Positions 33,620-44,423 of a DNA stretch of 64,000 nt are shown here, piece by piece. The notes under the pieces were generated by a model that saw nothing but the letters and a program-made list of their open reading frames with translations, was not told where the DNA came from and made no database searches. Every line of letters starts with the position of its first letter. The first letter of the stretch is position 1. The position numbers were made by a program, and so were the translations under genes. Origin of the DNA: Talaromyces rugulosus (taxonomy: Eukaryota > Ascomycota > Eurotiomycetes > Eurotiales > Trichocomaceae); the NCBI RefSeq assembly GCF_013368755.1, contig NC_049561.1, forward strand, positions 6,138,001-6,202,000. The letters are read 5' to 3'.

Positions 33620-34818
33620 ATGACGGAGGCAGAAGACCATGGCATTACGCTTCTCGTCGCACAGTACTTCCAGCTGATAGACCCCAAGGGCCTTGCCATA
33701 CCACCGCCATGCATTCTCAAACGCCCGTCCGTCCAGGCCCAGATCTATAATGAAATGTTTGACGAAGACACCTTGTCACCTATAATCCCTCCGGCAGGCT
33801 ACCGGTTACGAGTATTAAAGAATATTGTCACTAGAATTGAGGCTAGCGAAGAGTGGGACCCAGAGGAAGATGTATACCTCGTCTTTTTTGTTATACACAT
33901 GAAGGCGAGCAACTGATTCTCTTTTAGGAAATAATCGAGTCTCTAATGACCGCTTTCACGACGCTCATGTCTCAACCGCCAGACCCGTCCTATGCAGCAG
34001 ACGGAAAATCTACTCCCCAACTGTCCTTTGTCAAATACACACTCCCCCAAACACCGCAGTCCCAAGATTCCGTCGTGACCTCCGAGTCTCGGGGCCTTCT
34101 CTACGGGTTTGGCTCAACGGGGTTTCGCACTTGGGAAGCAGCACTGCATCTTGGCACATATCTGTGCTGCACAGAAACCGGCCAGGCGCTCATACGAGGT
34201 AAAAGGGTTCTCGAGCTCGGTGCCGGAACTGGATTCGTCTCGTTGCTATGCAAGAAGCATCTTGATGCCGAGAGGATGCTGATGACTGACGGGAACGACA
34301 AGCTGGTTGAGCTATTTAATTCGACTTGTTTAAAGGCGAACAAACTCACAGATGATGCACACATACAAGGAAAAGTCTGGGAATGGGGGACGCCTTTATT
34401 CCAGGAAGAAAGTTCTCCGGAACAGTTTGATATTGCAATTGGCGCTGACGTGGTAACCAATCTTCCATTATACAGAGAGAGAGAAAAAAAGCGCTGACTT
34501 GACAGACATACGACACCGCCATAATCCCGCTTCTCATGAACACAGTCTCCACACTATTCACATCGCACGGCGTCAAGAAATTTGTCTTGTCGGCGACGAT
34601 TCGGAACAAGGATACGTTTGGTGCATTTCTTGCCGCTTGCCGTGAGTATTTCTCCCATTTATATAGTAATCGAACAGTGAACCAGTGCTGATTAGTTTGC
34701 AGGAAAGTATAATTTCCGCATTGCAAAATTTCCGTATGAATCTCCGCCACCGGAGGACCAGATTGGGTTTTTTCATGAGACGAGGATCCGAATCTGCACT
34801 TATATGGTTGAGCCGTGA
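33620..34818 (+). CDS. efm3: Protein-lysine methyltransferase Efm3 (FAM86/EEF2KMT type)
   Basis: Four exons: 33620-33871, 33928-34452, 34506-34641 and 34703-34818, 342 residues. The family trimethylates a lysine of elongation factor 2. An N-terminal FAM86-like region (LLVAQYFQLIDPKGLAIPPP) precedes a class I, seven-beta-strand methyltransferase. Motif I is VLELGAGTGFVSLLC, the acidic strand-2 region is MLMTDGN, and the motif IV region is FDIAIGADVTYDTAIIPLL. The strand-7 region FFHETRIRICTYMVE ends the protein. Splicing at ADV|TYD is needed to make the D-x-x-Y-D type motif. Phases 0, 0 and 1 agree. The substrate is inferred from the family. Confidence 0.88.
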
Positions 34819-34909
34819 ACTGGACGTATAATCCTGTGTTTTTAGCCAGACTGCTTCAAGTTATCCAGACGCGGAAACAGTTATGTCCGTTCGTCATATA
34901 TCGTCCTGG

Positions 34910-34925
34910 CCACCATATATGGTGG
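34910..34925. other. Perfect 16-nt palindrome between convergent genes
   Basis: CCACCATATATGGTGG lies between the efm3 stop and the stop of the minus-strand Zn2Cys6 gene. Its location fits a 3'-end hairpin for either transcript. It could also be chance. Confidence 0.4.
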
Positions 34926-34966
34926 AATGATAGACATTGATCAGAGTCAATGTAGTACCAGCGACT

Positions 34967-36655
34967 CTAGCTCCCTCCAGAGCCATCAGCATCAGACACA
35001 GCAAACCGAAGCGCATTGCTGAACCCAAACTCATCACCAATATACTTCATAACCTTGCGCATCCACATAACTATAGCGTAGTCCCCCTCCCTTTCCTCTT
35101 CAAAAGCATACTGCGCCACCCGCAGCGGAAACAAGAGGAAATAAGCCCCCGTAATTCCATGCCCAGGCTGCAAATAATACTCAGCCGAGCGGCAAATCTC
35201 AATCGCACTTTCCCGAAATGAAGGTAACTCATGAGGAAGCTTTAGAGCTATATTCGACCTCCTAGGATTAGAAAGCGTCATCGGTGTATCAAGGATACTT
35301 TCCTTCTCGCCAACGACCAGACTAAAACTGCGAAGGAAGAATACAATTGAAAAATAAATGCCCATTTCAACACACAGCTGAAGACTTTTGTAGTAAATAA
35401 AACTGTCGAACAGTAAATTACCATTCTCATCGACTGGCGAATATGGCTGCTCAGAGGTCTTTAGCGGAACGGTTTCTCGGGCGACGTTGGGGTTGAGTAT
35501 TTCCCAGTCGAAGCGCGCATCGAGAAGTCTTTTGGATATTGATTTTATTGCCTCCGTAATCTCACCACAGACGCGGAGTTTTTCTTCTGGAGATTCCATT
35601 TTTTGGAAATAATCCAGATCTTCCATTATAGAAGGTATGCACAAAATAATATCGACGAATTGGTTGATATAAGATTTTGAATCGGGAGCGTCAGACCAGG
35701 GGATGGTTTGCCAGCAGTCCTCAGCAAGGAATGTCCTTTTCCGGTCTTCAAGTGCCAGGACCAACTAATCTAGTTAGTTGGACGAAACGAAAGAAAATAA
35801 AGAAATGACTTACAATAACCGATCTCGCCTGTAGAAATAACCGTCTTTCAGTTCCCTGTTTGAAAGCGTGTGGCCCACGCGACTCGATGATTCGGGCTAA
35901 TGCTCGGACATGGTATTTCCATGCTTCGGAATTTGTCGATTGAACCCACTGACCTGTTATCAATACATATACATCGCCTGAGGTAAGAAAATAAACACAC
36001 CTCATACATGACCATATTAATAATCGACGAAATCAGCCACGGAGTCGACAACGCCGTCGACCTGCTCAAAAGATCCGTGCGAACATTGCGAATCGCAAAC
36101 CCATATAGCTCAACCGCCTGCCGAATACTCGCATTATTCCGATTCATTCGCCCATGAAAACTCAGCGCTAGCGCCTGCAGCGTAATTCCCGGCAGATACG
36201 GCCGTCTGACAACAGCAGCAGCACTCTCTGCGGGACTGTAATGCCACGAGGTGAAGTCGACGCTGAGGGACATAAAGGCGCCTTTTAGGAATGCCATGAC
36301 AAGCGGGTTCAGCTTTTTGGGGAGGTCGGCGCCGCTCCATGACAGCGACGTAGAATGCGTGTTGGTAGTCCCCCTCCGTGGTATCGTTATTGCGGATGAT
36401 GATGAGGATGAAGATGACGCTGATTCATGTTTGCCGCGAGTCCACTGCGTTTCGTCGACAAACTGCGTTGTGCGTATGTAGCCGCAGCATTGGAGGCCAG
36501 CTTTTTTGCACCTGTTGCAGGATGGACGTGTTTCGTCTGTTCTTGTTAGTCTGCGTATCATTTCAATTGATGCAAGGACGTTGATTATTACCGCATTTGA
36601 TATGTCGCGACTTGCAGTTGGCGCAGGCCTTGCTGCGGCCGGAAATGCCCACCAT
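34967..36655 (-). CDS. Zn2Cys6 transcriptional regulator with fungal-specific C-terminal domain
   Basis: Four exons: 36655-36592, 36536-36001, 35948-35814 and 35764-34967, 510 residues. The cluster is C11-X2-C14-X6-C21-X6-C28-X2-C31-X6-C38, the canonical spacing. Intron 1 lies directly after Cys21. A Ser-rich linker is followed by a helical regulatory domain including MAFLKGAFMSLSVDFTSWHY, LQALALSFHG, WKYHVRALARIIESRGPHAF and DCWQTIPW. This is the fungal_trans_2 (DUF3468-like) pattern seen in many regulators of unknown target. Intron 2 uses the second of two nearby AG acceptors (GGTCAG); the first would break the frame. A 20-bp palindrome lies about 110-130 bp upstream of the start. No neighbouring enzyme cluster points to a target pathway. 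Confidence 0.85.
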
Positions 36656-37018
36656 CTCGGATCACGAATGGACGTTAATAGATAGACTGATTCATTTTCA
36701 GACTAGTTTGAACATTAATGCTATTCGTCGTTCATTGTTGAGTTGATGTCCCGGGGTGATGGCAGCATTGAATTCAATGCTGTGGGGGCGGAATTAGTTC
36801 AGCCGTGCAATCATCTCCAATGTATCTTCAACGAATCCCGGGGCCAAATTAATGTCATGTTCATACCAAATAATTGCATGCCATAAAAAGTATATGTTCA
36901 AATCTAATCTTAGCTATGCACTGCTCCGGTCATAAGTACAAGTTTGCCCTTCAAAATCCAAAACGCCGGTTGAAACGCCCAAGGCTGAAAAGATGATAAC
37001 TAAATAACGTGCCATTTT
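36656..37018. promoter_or_regulatory. Upstream region of the Zn2Cys6 gene and rpa43 3' region
   Basis: 363 bases between two minus-strand genes. It holds the Zn2Cys6 promoter, including the palindrome at 36763-36782, and the rpa43 3' UTR. Confidence 0.55.
36763..36782. promoter_or_regulatory. Perfect 20-bp palindrome upstream of the Zn2Cys6 gene
   Basis: CAGCATTGAA followed directly by its reverse complement TTCAATGCTG, 108-127 bp upstream of the start codon at 36655. A perfect palindrome of this length at promoter distance is a candidate binding site for a dimeric regulator, perhaps the gene's own product. Classical Zn2Cys6 sites contain CGG half-sites, which this lacks. Confidence 0.5.
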
Positions 37019-38269
37019 TTACTCTGACCTCTCCTTGCTCTTTTTCTCTTTCTTCACCTTCTTCTCCTTCTTTTCTTTCTTCTTCAAACTAGTTTCCCTT
37101 TCGGTATGGCTGGGCGCATCGTTATTTTGAACGACATCGGCAGCTACTGCGACGGCGCCAGTCATTGAAGCTGAAGTTGAAGTTGCCCGGTTCTGTCGCG
37201 ACGAGTCATCTTGCAGCTGCGCCTCCTCTTCCGGGGTGAGCATTGTGCCTTCAATGCTAATAAATCCCCTGTCCGGATCTGCACCGGGGATGACATCAAT
37301 GTCGCGCACTCGAAAGCGGATTGTTCCCCGAACCGGATGACCAGAGACACTCTCAAAGTAGCCCGTGGCATTCAAATCATCCTCGTCCTGGCCATCCACG
37401 GCAGCCTCTTCCATTTCAATAGGGTTGGTGACTGGTTTCGGGAGAGGCGTGAAATGCTCCTTGGCGGGGTCAAAGTCGGAAGATTTGTTGGAGTCGTCCT
37501 CGTCGCCTGATGTCGGCGCCGAGGCAACAGTCCCCTTTGTGCGAGTCGTCTGGGCAGTGCCATCTTCATCCTCGTCTCCGTCTTCGCCCGGAGGAACCCA
37601 CTTCCAGTTTGCAGGCAGTCGTTTTCTTTCAATGCCGACCGAGAAGAGATTGTGGGCAACTGCGCCGAGGAAGCCCTCGGACTGCACATTTACCCAACCC
37701 TCAAGGATCTGACCCTTTTGCGGGCTAAATACCAGGAACGTAGCTGTGACATAGAGGTAGAGAACGCCGTACTCATTGGCCGTCAAAGCGAGGGTAAGCG
37801 GCTTCGGATTGACGTCGCTAGGGTTGAATTGGGTGGCAGTCGGAGGCTGACTGGATATCGAAGCATTCGAGTAGGCCATGACGATTCCTTTAAAAGGCGG
37901 GTAGTAGGTCAAGAGCAGCGGCGCAAGATGCTCTGCCACCAGCGAGGCCGAGGCATGAGTCGGAGAGATCGAGATTGGCGAGAGAGGCAAGTACATGGTC
38001 GCATTGATAAGACGGAAAGGAGATTCGGGGTCTAGATTGGCTGTCTCGGAGAGAGCAAGCACATTGTGTTTTGTCGCTTTCTGAGATTTGTCCTTTTTGC
38101 TCTTCGTTGGCGACTCCAGAGCTATCTTTTCCGAGTCATTGGAAGTAGCTGCATGTTTCCGCTTCTTGGACGGCGATTGCTCCTTGATTTTGTGCTTTCG
38201 CTTCTTCTTCTCAGGCGACAAATGGCTGAAGTTCTGAGGAGGATCAATATCCATTAGGTCGTCGGACAT
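37019..38269 (-). CDS. rpa43: RNA polymerase I subunit Rpa43
   Basis: A single exon of 416 residues. The frame extends 53 codons further upstream, but MSDDLMDIDPPQNFSHLSPE at 38269 is the natural start. Rpa43 pairs with Rpa14 to form the stalk of Pol I and contacts Rrn3. After a basic N-terminus, the Rpb7-N/SHS2-like region (RLINATMYLPLSPISISP, LAPLLLTYYPPFKGIVMAYS) and the OB-fold region (LYLYVTATFLVFSPQKGQIL, GWVNVQSEGFLGAVAHNLFS) are clear. An acidic insert precedes SGHPVRGTIRFRVRDIDVIP. The C-terminus is a Lys/Glu-rich tail of about 30 residues. It is divergent from the J-protein gene, 311 bp between starts. Confidence 0.9.
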   Translation of the reverse strand: MSDDLMDIDPPQNFSHLSPEKKKRKHKIKEQSPSKKRKHAATSNDSEKIALESPTKSKKDKSQKATKHNVLALSETANLDPESPFRLINATMYLPLSPISISPTHASASLVAEHLAPLLLTYYPPFKGIVMAYSNASISSQPPTATQFNPSDVNPKPLTLALTANEYGVLYLYVTATFLVFSPQKGQILEGWVNVQSEGFLGAVAHNLFSVGIERKRLPANWKWVPPGEDGDEDEDGTAQTTRTKGTVASAPTSGDEDDSNKSSDFDPAKEHFTPLPKPVTNPIEMEEAAVDGQDEDDLNATGYFESVSGHPVRGTIRFRVRDIDVIPGADPDRGFISIEGTMLTPEEEAQLQDDSSRQNRATSTSASMTGAVAVAADVVQNNDAPSHTERETSLKKKEKKEKKVKKEKKSKERSE

Positions 38270-38580
38270 TGTGCAAGACTGAGGCGCAATGAATGCTGCC
38301 AGTAAATACCGAAACTGTCGACGATATGAAGAATCTTGAAACTTTGTTCCGCCTCTTTTTTTTTTTTCCTCCGCAGCTTTGCCCGCAGTGGTGCAGAAAC
38401 GGAAGGCGGTGAGGCGGGCGGTGAGCAAGCATATGACAACACACGTTGTTCCCTCAAAGCCTCAGTAGTTACTGTTGGAACAGCTGCGTTGGAATCGACG
38501 TGTCTAGCTAGACGCCTCTTGCAACGGAGAGAGGACTTGTACTGCGAAGATCCTGGATGGCCTGACAGCAGACACAAATC
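38270..38580. promoter_or_regulatory. Divergent promoter region between rpa43 and the J-protein gene
   Basis: 311 bases between two divergent starts. A poly-T/TC run lies near 38,355-38,370. No defined motif was recognised. Confidence 0.5.
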
Positions 38581-39768
38581 ATGTCTGGCCTGTTATCATA
38601 TGTCGGCTGGGCCGTTTTGCCAAATGTGTGTCATTCTATCCAAACCGGTTATTATCAGCCTCTGACAATTTGTACCTAGTATGCGACGTCGATTCTACAG
38701 AGTGTCTACTATGGCATCACTATTCGCGCCGGCGACCCTCGCCCACAGCCCGGCACACCGCGGTTCGACAAACATCGCCGGCGAATCTTCATCTTTGTCG
38801 TGACCGCATATCTGCTATACACTTTGTACGAGAGCTTCCACCAAGTGCGAGCAACGGGCGATTTTTACAGCGTACTGGGAGTTTCGCCGCTGGCCGATGA
38901 GCGCACTATCAAGTCACGTTTCCGACGACTAGCCGCGCAGCACCACCCGGACAAAATGAACAACCAGCTTCCGAGAAACGGGGGGTCGGAAGGGGTTTTT
39001 GTGTATTTGAAACTGGCGCAGGATACGCTGCTGGACCCGGCTCGTCGGTTTGGCTATGATCGGTTTGGGCCGCAGGTCAATGAATGGCGCGACAAGCACA
39101 CTATGCAAGAGATCTTGTATGGGGGTTTGCAGCAGGCGTTGGTGCAGTGGACTGCTGGGCTGGGGACTATTGTGGTCCTGAATTTTGTGTATTGGTCGCA
39201 ATGGGGTCGATTTGTGAGTTGAAGCAAGTGTTTTTTTATTATCTCATTACGGTACTGACGCTGGCAGTGGCGATTCTACACCTTTGCAGCCTTGGTGGCA
39301 CTGGAACTGGTCCTGATGACACAGCCCTTGACGGTGGTTATGCCGTTTAACTATCTGCCCCAGATTGTTACAACGTACTTTTCTCACGCGGCCAGCTTTT
39401 ACATGCTGCCTTTTCAGACCATCTCCCTGGCGCGCCGCGTGTCCATCACCATCCACATCTTCATCTCGCAAATCACACCCGCCAGCATGTCTCGGTCGAC
39501 GACAACACCAACAACAAATGGGTCATCAACCCCATTGACCCGCGAAACGGCCCAGCGCCTCGGCCAGCTGGCGCAGCTGTCGCGCATGGCCGAGCTGGAA
39601 TCGTCGCGGCTGCTGGACCTGACGCTGTCGCCGTTTCGTGGCGAGCAGCAGAGCGTTGCGACGCTGCGACGAGGCATGAAGCAGGGCCTGGTGCTGGGCA
39701 GCGTGCGCAATACGCCGGAAGTGAAGGAGGCGGTGGCGCGGGCTCAGAGCAGGCAAGCTGAAGAGTGA
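38581..39768 (+). CDS. Membrane-anchored J-domain protein
   Basis: Three exons: 38581-38625, 38680-39213 and 39268-39768, 359 residues. The tiny first exon encodes MSGLLSYVGWAVLPN; intron phase is 0 throughout. A first hydrophobic helix is at about 50-65 (RRIFIFVVTAYLLYTLYE). A J domain follows at about 75-145 with DFYSVLGVSPLADE and HPD at 104-106. Two further hydrophobic segments are at about 172-190 (GLGTIVVLNFVYWS) and 196-217 (FYTFAALVALELVLM). The C-terminal 100 residues are Thr/Arg-rich and soluble. The HPD triad implies stimulation of an Hsp70. The layout suggests an ER or other endomembrane co-chaperone. I cannot assign it confidently to Erj5, Jem1 or another named family. Confidence 0.85.
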
Positions 39769-40929
39769 CCTTTTTTGGATGTAACTATAAATTAGTTATT
39801 AGACATCTATGTATAGATTGGCATGTTAGTAAAGTAAGTGATACACTGCGTCAACGTAAGCCCAACGCATTGGTCCTTCAAGACAGGTCGACGCTAAGCC
39901 TCGTACCCTGCTGCATCATTAATATGCGCACAGCTGAATGCTGATTACTTTCCGATGGTATTGTCTGGCGGCTTACAAAAAAAAAAAAAAAAAAAGACGC
40001 CGAATCAACCGCTCAAAGCGGTAATAGTGGTTACGCGCTGCGCTGATTATTATTGTCGCGCGGTCCGGTGCAAATAATTTCGCGGTGCGATCGGCAAGTA
40101 TTTTATTAATATTACTACTGTTGTACGACATGAGTTATCATTTACTACTGAGGGAGGACTTTGTAAGAACGAAAAGCTAAAAAAAGGAAAGAAAAAAAGT
40201 CTATCCGACTGCGCCGCACGGGCTGCATAGAGCAAGGATGGATACAGAATAGGGATAGAGTAGAGTACAGAGTAGGTAGTAGGTGCAGAATAGAATACCG
40301 AGGACAAGGGGGTCAGGCATGCTTGATGAATAGAATATTCAATATTCAGTAGTAAAGTATAGACTTGGACAAAAACAAGGATGGAATGCCGGCAATATAG
40401 GCAGCACGTAATATATGTAATAAAATACACGTACGTGACGCGCATTCTCGCCAACTCCACGAGCCCTTGTGTGTCGCTAATCTAATCCAGAGACGAACGA
40501 ACCGGACCAAACCAGGCCCAACCCAAACCACAATGAAACCGACGCATCCCCAGCGCTGCTCCTCCTCGCCCAGCCTTTTCCCTTTCTCCTTTCTCCTCCC
40601 CCCCATCACCTCTCCATCACCATCACCACCATCGCCATCCCCGTCTTCCTCGTCGTCTATCTTGATGACAGCGTTGCCTCCCTAGGTTTTTGCCTCAGCG
40701 TGACACCTGCCGCCTGACACCACCACAGCCACCCCTTGGGTTTGCCTCCGGTCGGCAGTCCACACCCTCTACAACACGCTACACTCTACAACACTCTACT
40801 CTACACTGCATTGTCTGCAATCTCCAGCCGAGTGAGATCCGAGCAAGGACAACGCTGGCTGTCTGGCTCTAGTGACTACACTGCCAGCGACAAAACAAAA
40901 CACCAACCACCACTACCACCACCACAACA
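39769..40929. promoter_or_regulatory. J-protein 3' region and ies4 upstream region
   Basis: About 1.16 kb. It includes a 19-nt poly-A run at 39977-39995 and a C/T- and CCATCACC-rich stretch at about 40,560-40,680 leading to the ies4 start. Frames here are low complexity. No RNA gene is recognised. Confidence 0.5.
39977..39995. repeat. Poly-A run
   Basis: Nineteen consecutive A residues downstream of the J-protein gene, in its probable 3' flank. No transposon features or target-site duplication were seen around it. Confidence 0.8.
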
Positions 40930-41752
40930 ATGCCTGCTGCCTCGCCCAAGGCCAATGGCCAGCGACTCGTGGTCCTGAAATTGTCGCCAGCCCGACTCCG
41001 CGGCTTTCCCAGCGACATCACCCCGGCCGCCGACGCCGACGCCGACGACAGCAAGGACAAAATCAAGGTCAAGGACGCAGACGCCTCGTCGCCGCCCTCG
41101 TCGACCTCGGGCGAAGCTCTGCCGCCCGCCTCATCCGTCGACAATGCCTCTGACGCGCCATCCACGCCTGCCAACGCCGAGGGAAAACGGCGGAAGAGCA
41201 TGCCGGGGTCCAGGGGCACCAAGCGCGGGCACAACCAGACCGGCGATTTGTCGGCGAAGTCCCGGAGCAAGCCGGGGCCAAAGAAGAGACAGAAGCCGTA
41301 CGTTGTTTTTCTATCTTCTAATTCGAATTGTTACTAACCTTGAAATAAACAGAGACGACGGATCCCTCGACCCTAGTAAACTCGGCTCGGCTGCACACAA
41401 ACTCGGCCCCAAAGCGAACCAGGGAGCCATCAATGCCGGTCTTCGTGCCCTCGACCGCACGGGAGCGCCGTGTCGCAAGTGGGAACGCAAGGCGCTGCAT
41501 CTCAAGAGCTTCACGGGCATTCTTTGGGATCTGCCCAGCTGGCGGAGTCCGAAACCGCCTCCCAAATCGCCCCAAGAGACAAACGGCGAGGCAGTCAATG
41601 GTGTTGTTATCAATGGCGACAGCGACAGCAAGGCCCATCAAGCCAGCAGTGCTGTGCCGAGCGAGAAGAGCAACCTGGGCGAGGGCGACTTTACTCCGCT
41701 TGCGGCCAGCGCCGCCCAGTCCCCGACGCCGGCCATTTCAATGACGGCATGA
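40930..41752 (+). CDS. ies4: INO80 chromatin-remodelling complex subunit Ies4
   Basis: Two exons: 40930-41297 and 41353-41752, 255 residues. The intron splits the conserved core in phase 2. An N-terminal LVVLKLSPARLRGF strand and a Ser/Ala/Asp-rich linker precede the conserved block SRSKPGPKKRQKPDDGSLD, KLGPKANQGAINAGLRALDR and PCRKWERKALHLKSFTGI. This block is characteristic of fungal Ies4, a small subunit of INO80 that is phosphorylated in checkpoint signalling in yeast. The C-terminus is disordered. The start ATG follows a CA-rich leader (CAACCACCACTACCACC). Confidence 0.88.
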
Positions 41753-42303
41753 CAATATATTCATGTCTATGTTGACTGATGCTTGCGTGTGTATATTATA
41801 TCGGGGGCGGTTTTTTTTTATTGCTACTGTTTTCCGGTCTGGCGTGGTTATTTCACTATTATTTGATATCAAAAGCTGGATGTCTAGCCGATAGATTGGG
41901 CTTGCTGGGTGGCGTTTGTTTGTTCGGGTTGGAAGGTTGTATGTATGTACTATTATGAATTGGTTAATCCATAATTATGCACTTGATTTTGTCCACTGCT
42001 ATTATGAATCCGAATGTTACAACAAATAGAATTCTGACCGTCAGAAAGCGTCAGAAACTTGTCGGTGGGGCAGCGGTGCTGCTGGCCCGTTCAGGCAAAT
42101 TGGCCGTTGTCCCTCTTTTGAGATGAAGAGATGATTACAAATGACATATTCGTTCTTGTATTCTTTTGTCGGTTTGTCATGGTATAAATAATACGTTGGC
42201 TGCCAATAGCGCTCTACATTAATTGCCCCAGTGTCTATCATCCCGGTCTTTTCATCTACTACCCATCTACCACTTGAAAGTAGTATATATCCCTTCCCCC
42301 ACC
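41753..42303. promoter_or_regulatory. ies4 3' region and reductase upstream region
   Basis: 551 bases, AT-rich, between two genes on the plus strand. Nothing distinctive seen. Confidence 0.45.
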
Positions 42304-43545
42304 ATGGTCTCCAACAAATCCTTCATCTTCAAGAAAGTCCCAACGCACGCCCCCGTGCCGGGCACACACATCGCCGTCGAAACCCGCCAATTCGACCTCG
42401 CCCAAGAACCTGCCCCCGGAGGCGCCGTCGTGCGCGGTCTATACTTCAGTCTCGACCCATACATGCGCGGCCGCATGCACGGCCCCGAAATCAAAAGCTA
42501 TGCTCCGCCGTACGAGCTCGACAAGCCTATTGTCGCGTATGCCCTCGTGCAAATCATCAAGTCTGCGCACCCAAAAGTGAAAGCCGGGGAGGTTGTGTTT
42601 GGTCGGTTCGATGTCGCAGAGTATAGCGTTGCGGGCCGCGAGGCGCTGGATTGGGACCAGACGACCCCCATCCAAAACACGTATGGTGTACCACTCTCGA
42701 ATTTCTTGGGTATTCTCGGTATGACCGGAATGACGGCGTATTCGAGTCTTTATGAAATCGGGCAGCCGAAAAAGGGGGAGACGATCTTTGTGTCTTCGGC
42801 GGCTGGCGCTGTGGGACAGATTGTCGGGCAGATTGCAAAACATGAGGGTCTGCGGGTGGTCGGCAGTGTCGGAGACGATGACAAGTTGGATTTCATCTTG
42901 AAGGATCTAGGGTTTGATGCTGGTTTCAATTATAAAAAGGAAAAGGCCGGTGACGCGCTCAAGAGGCTGGCCCCGGAGGGTATTGATATCTACTATGAGA
43001 ATGTGGGAGGGGAGCAGTTGGAGGCTGCGCTGGACAATATGAAACTGAAGGGACGAATTAGTATTTATTCCTTTCCAGATATGCTGCATATCTATATCTA
43101 TGTCTGTGATATAGCTACTAATCATACTGGCAGTTGCATGCGGCATGATCTCGCAGTACAACCTGCCGGCCGGTATGTTCTTCTATCTCTGTGATATAAT
43201 ACAGATTGCAGTGCTAATGCCAACCCAGACCAGAAATACGGCATCAAGAACATGGCCCTGGTCATCGGCAAACGCCTCCGCATCGAAGGCTTCATCGTGG
43301 GCGACCCGGACTTTGGGCCCAAGTACTACAAGGAGCGGAACGAGCGGCTTGGTGCAGTAAGTTTCTTTTCACTGACTGACACACATTCCATATATGTACT
43401 GACTGGACAGTGGCTCGCGGACGGCAGCATCACCAGCAAAGAGCACATCGACGAGGGCATCGACAAGGCGGCCGACGCCTTTGTGGCGATGCTCGAGGGC
43501 AAGAACTTTGGCAAGGCGATTCTCAAGGTGGCTGACCCAGAGTAG
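42304..43545 (+). CDS. Zinc-independent MDR family NADP-dependent alkenal/prostaglandin-type reductase
   Basis: Four exons: 42304-43060, 43134-43172, 43229-43356 and 43411-43545, 352 residues. The protein belongs to the leukotriene B4 12-hydroxydehydrogenase / alkenal double-bond reductase group of medium-chain dehydrogenases. Evidence is the N-terminal FKKVPTHAPVPGTHIAVE, RGLYFSLDPYMRGRM and LGMTGMTAYSSLYEIG. The NADP-binding motif is SSAAGAVGQIVGQIAKHEG, followed by YYENVGGEQLEAALDNMK. Catalytic-zinc cysteines are absent. Exon 2 is 39 nt and restores RIIACGMISQYNLPA; its omission would shorten a conserved strand. These enzymes reduce alpha,beta-unsaturated carbonyls, often in detoxification. 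The physiological substrate is unknown. Confidence 0.92.
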
Positions 43546-44423
43546 ATGCATGTATCCTATCAGTTGCCGCCAGAGGAGATACCAGTTGTCAACTATAGTA
43601 GCTCTATACTATTACTATATCTAGTGTGCGGGGTACCTATCATCACGCCAATGAATACAACAGATGCAGGCTGCAGTAGTCGACTGCGTTCCGTCCCGCG
43701 TAGATATCTAGTCTGGGTTACATCAAGAGCATATTATTATCCCAGTCTTTTTTTGCTCTTGATTCTGGCATTGCAACAATACTGTAAAGGGCAGTCAAGG
43801 ATAGAGTAGAGATTAATAATCGCCGCGGGCCGCGATTGGGCGCGAGAATGCGGGGGACTCTCTTTTGTTCAAGTTAATTGACCCCTATCAGTTTCTCTCT
43901 CTCTCTCACCCATGATTCATGTCCCTGGCTGGACTGCCTACTGACTACTGGAGCGATTCCGTGGACTGTAGTAGTTAGGTCACAGGTTAAACGGTTCTCC
44001 CTCACCTGACTAGGGTTGATTTCCTCTCTCTCCTTTTTCTCCCGCGCCTCGACCACGCTGTCTCATCTCCCCCTTTCCGCGCACATCTGATCGATCCAGA
44101 CGGAGCCTGGACAAATAGTCTCGTCGAGCTATCTCTGGCAGCTGGCCTGTGCCGAGCTGCCGATCGGGCTGAGCACGCTGCACTGCTGCGTTGGGCTGTG
44201 GATTACCGTTGCGTTTTGGTTTTGTCGCCAGTCTGTACGAACAGTGTACGGCGCAGTCGCCAGCAAAGACCTCCCTTGGACAAGAACCAGAGCCAGAGCC
44301 AGAGCCAAAACAGCAAACAACAGGAAATAAACGCCAGCAGTGACATCAGACCTCAGTGGGGAGCGAACTAGCTAACTGGTCAACTAACAACTAGCGGGCG
44401 AAAGCGGCTAGCACGACCTCAGC
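43546..44423. promoter_or_regulatory. Reductase 3' region and vid30/gid1 upstream region
   Basis: 878 bases. A CT repeat lies at about 43891-43905 and a CCAGAGCCAGAG repeat near 44,285-44,305. No coding sequence is supported. Confidence 0.5.

Noticed and set aside
36001..36020. Use of the first AG (ATAACAG) as acceptor for exon 3 of the Zn2Cys6 gene at 36655
   Set aside because: It shifts the frame into an early stop, whereas the next AG (GGTCAG) restores the conserved helical domain.
37019..38428. Extended start of rpa43 at 38428
   Set aside because: The 53 extra residues read as leader sequence with a poly-Lys from an A-run; the MSDDLMDIDPP start is much more natural.
39977..39995. Poly-A run as the tail of a retrotransposed element
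   Set aside because: No coding remnants or target-site duplication were seen; a simple A-run in a 3' flank is sufficient explanation.
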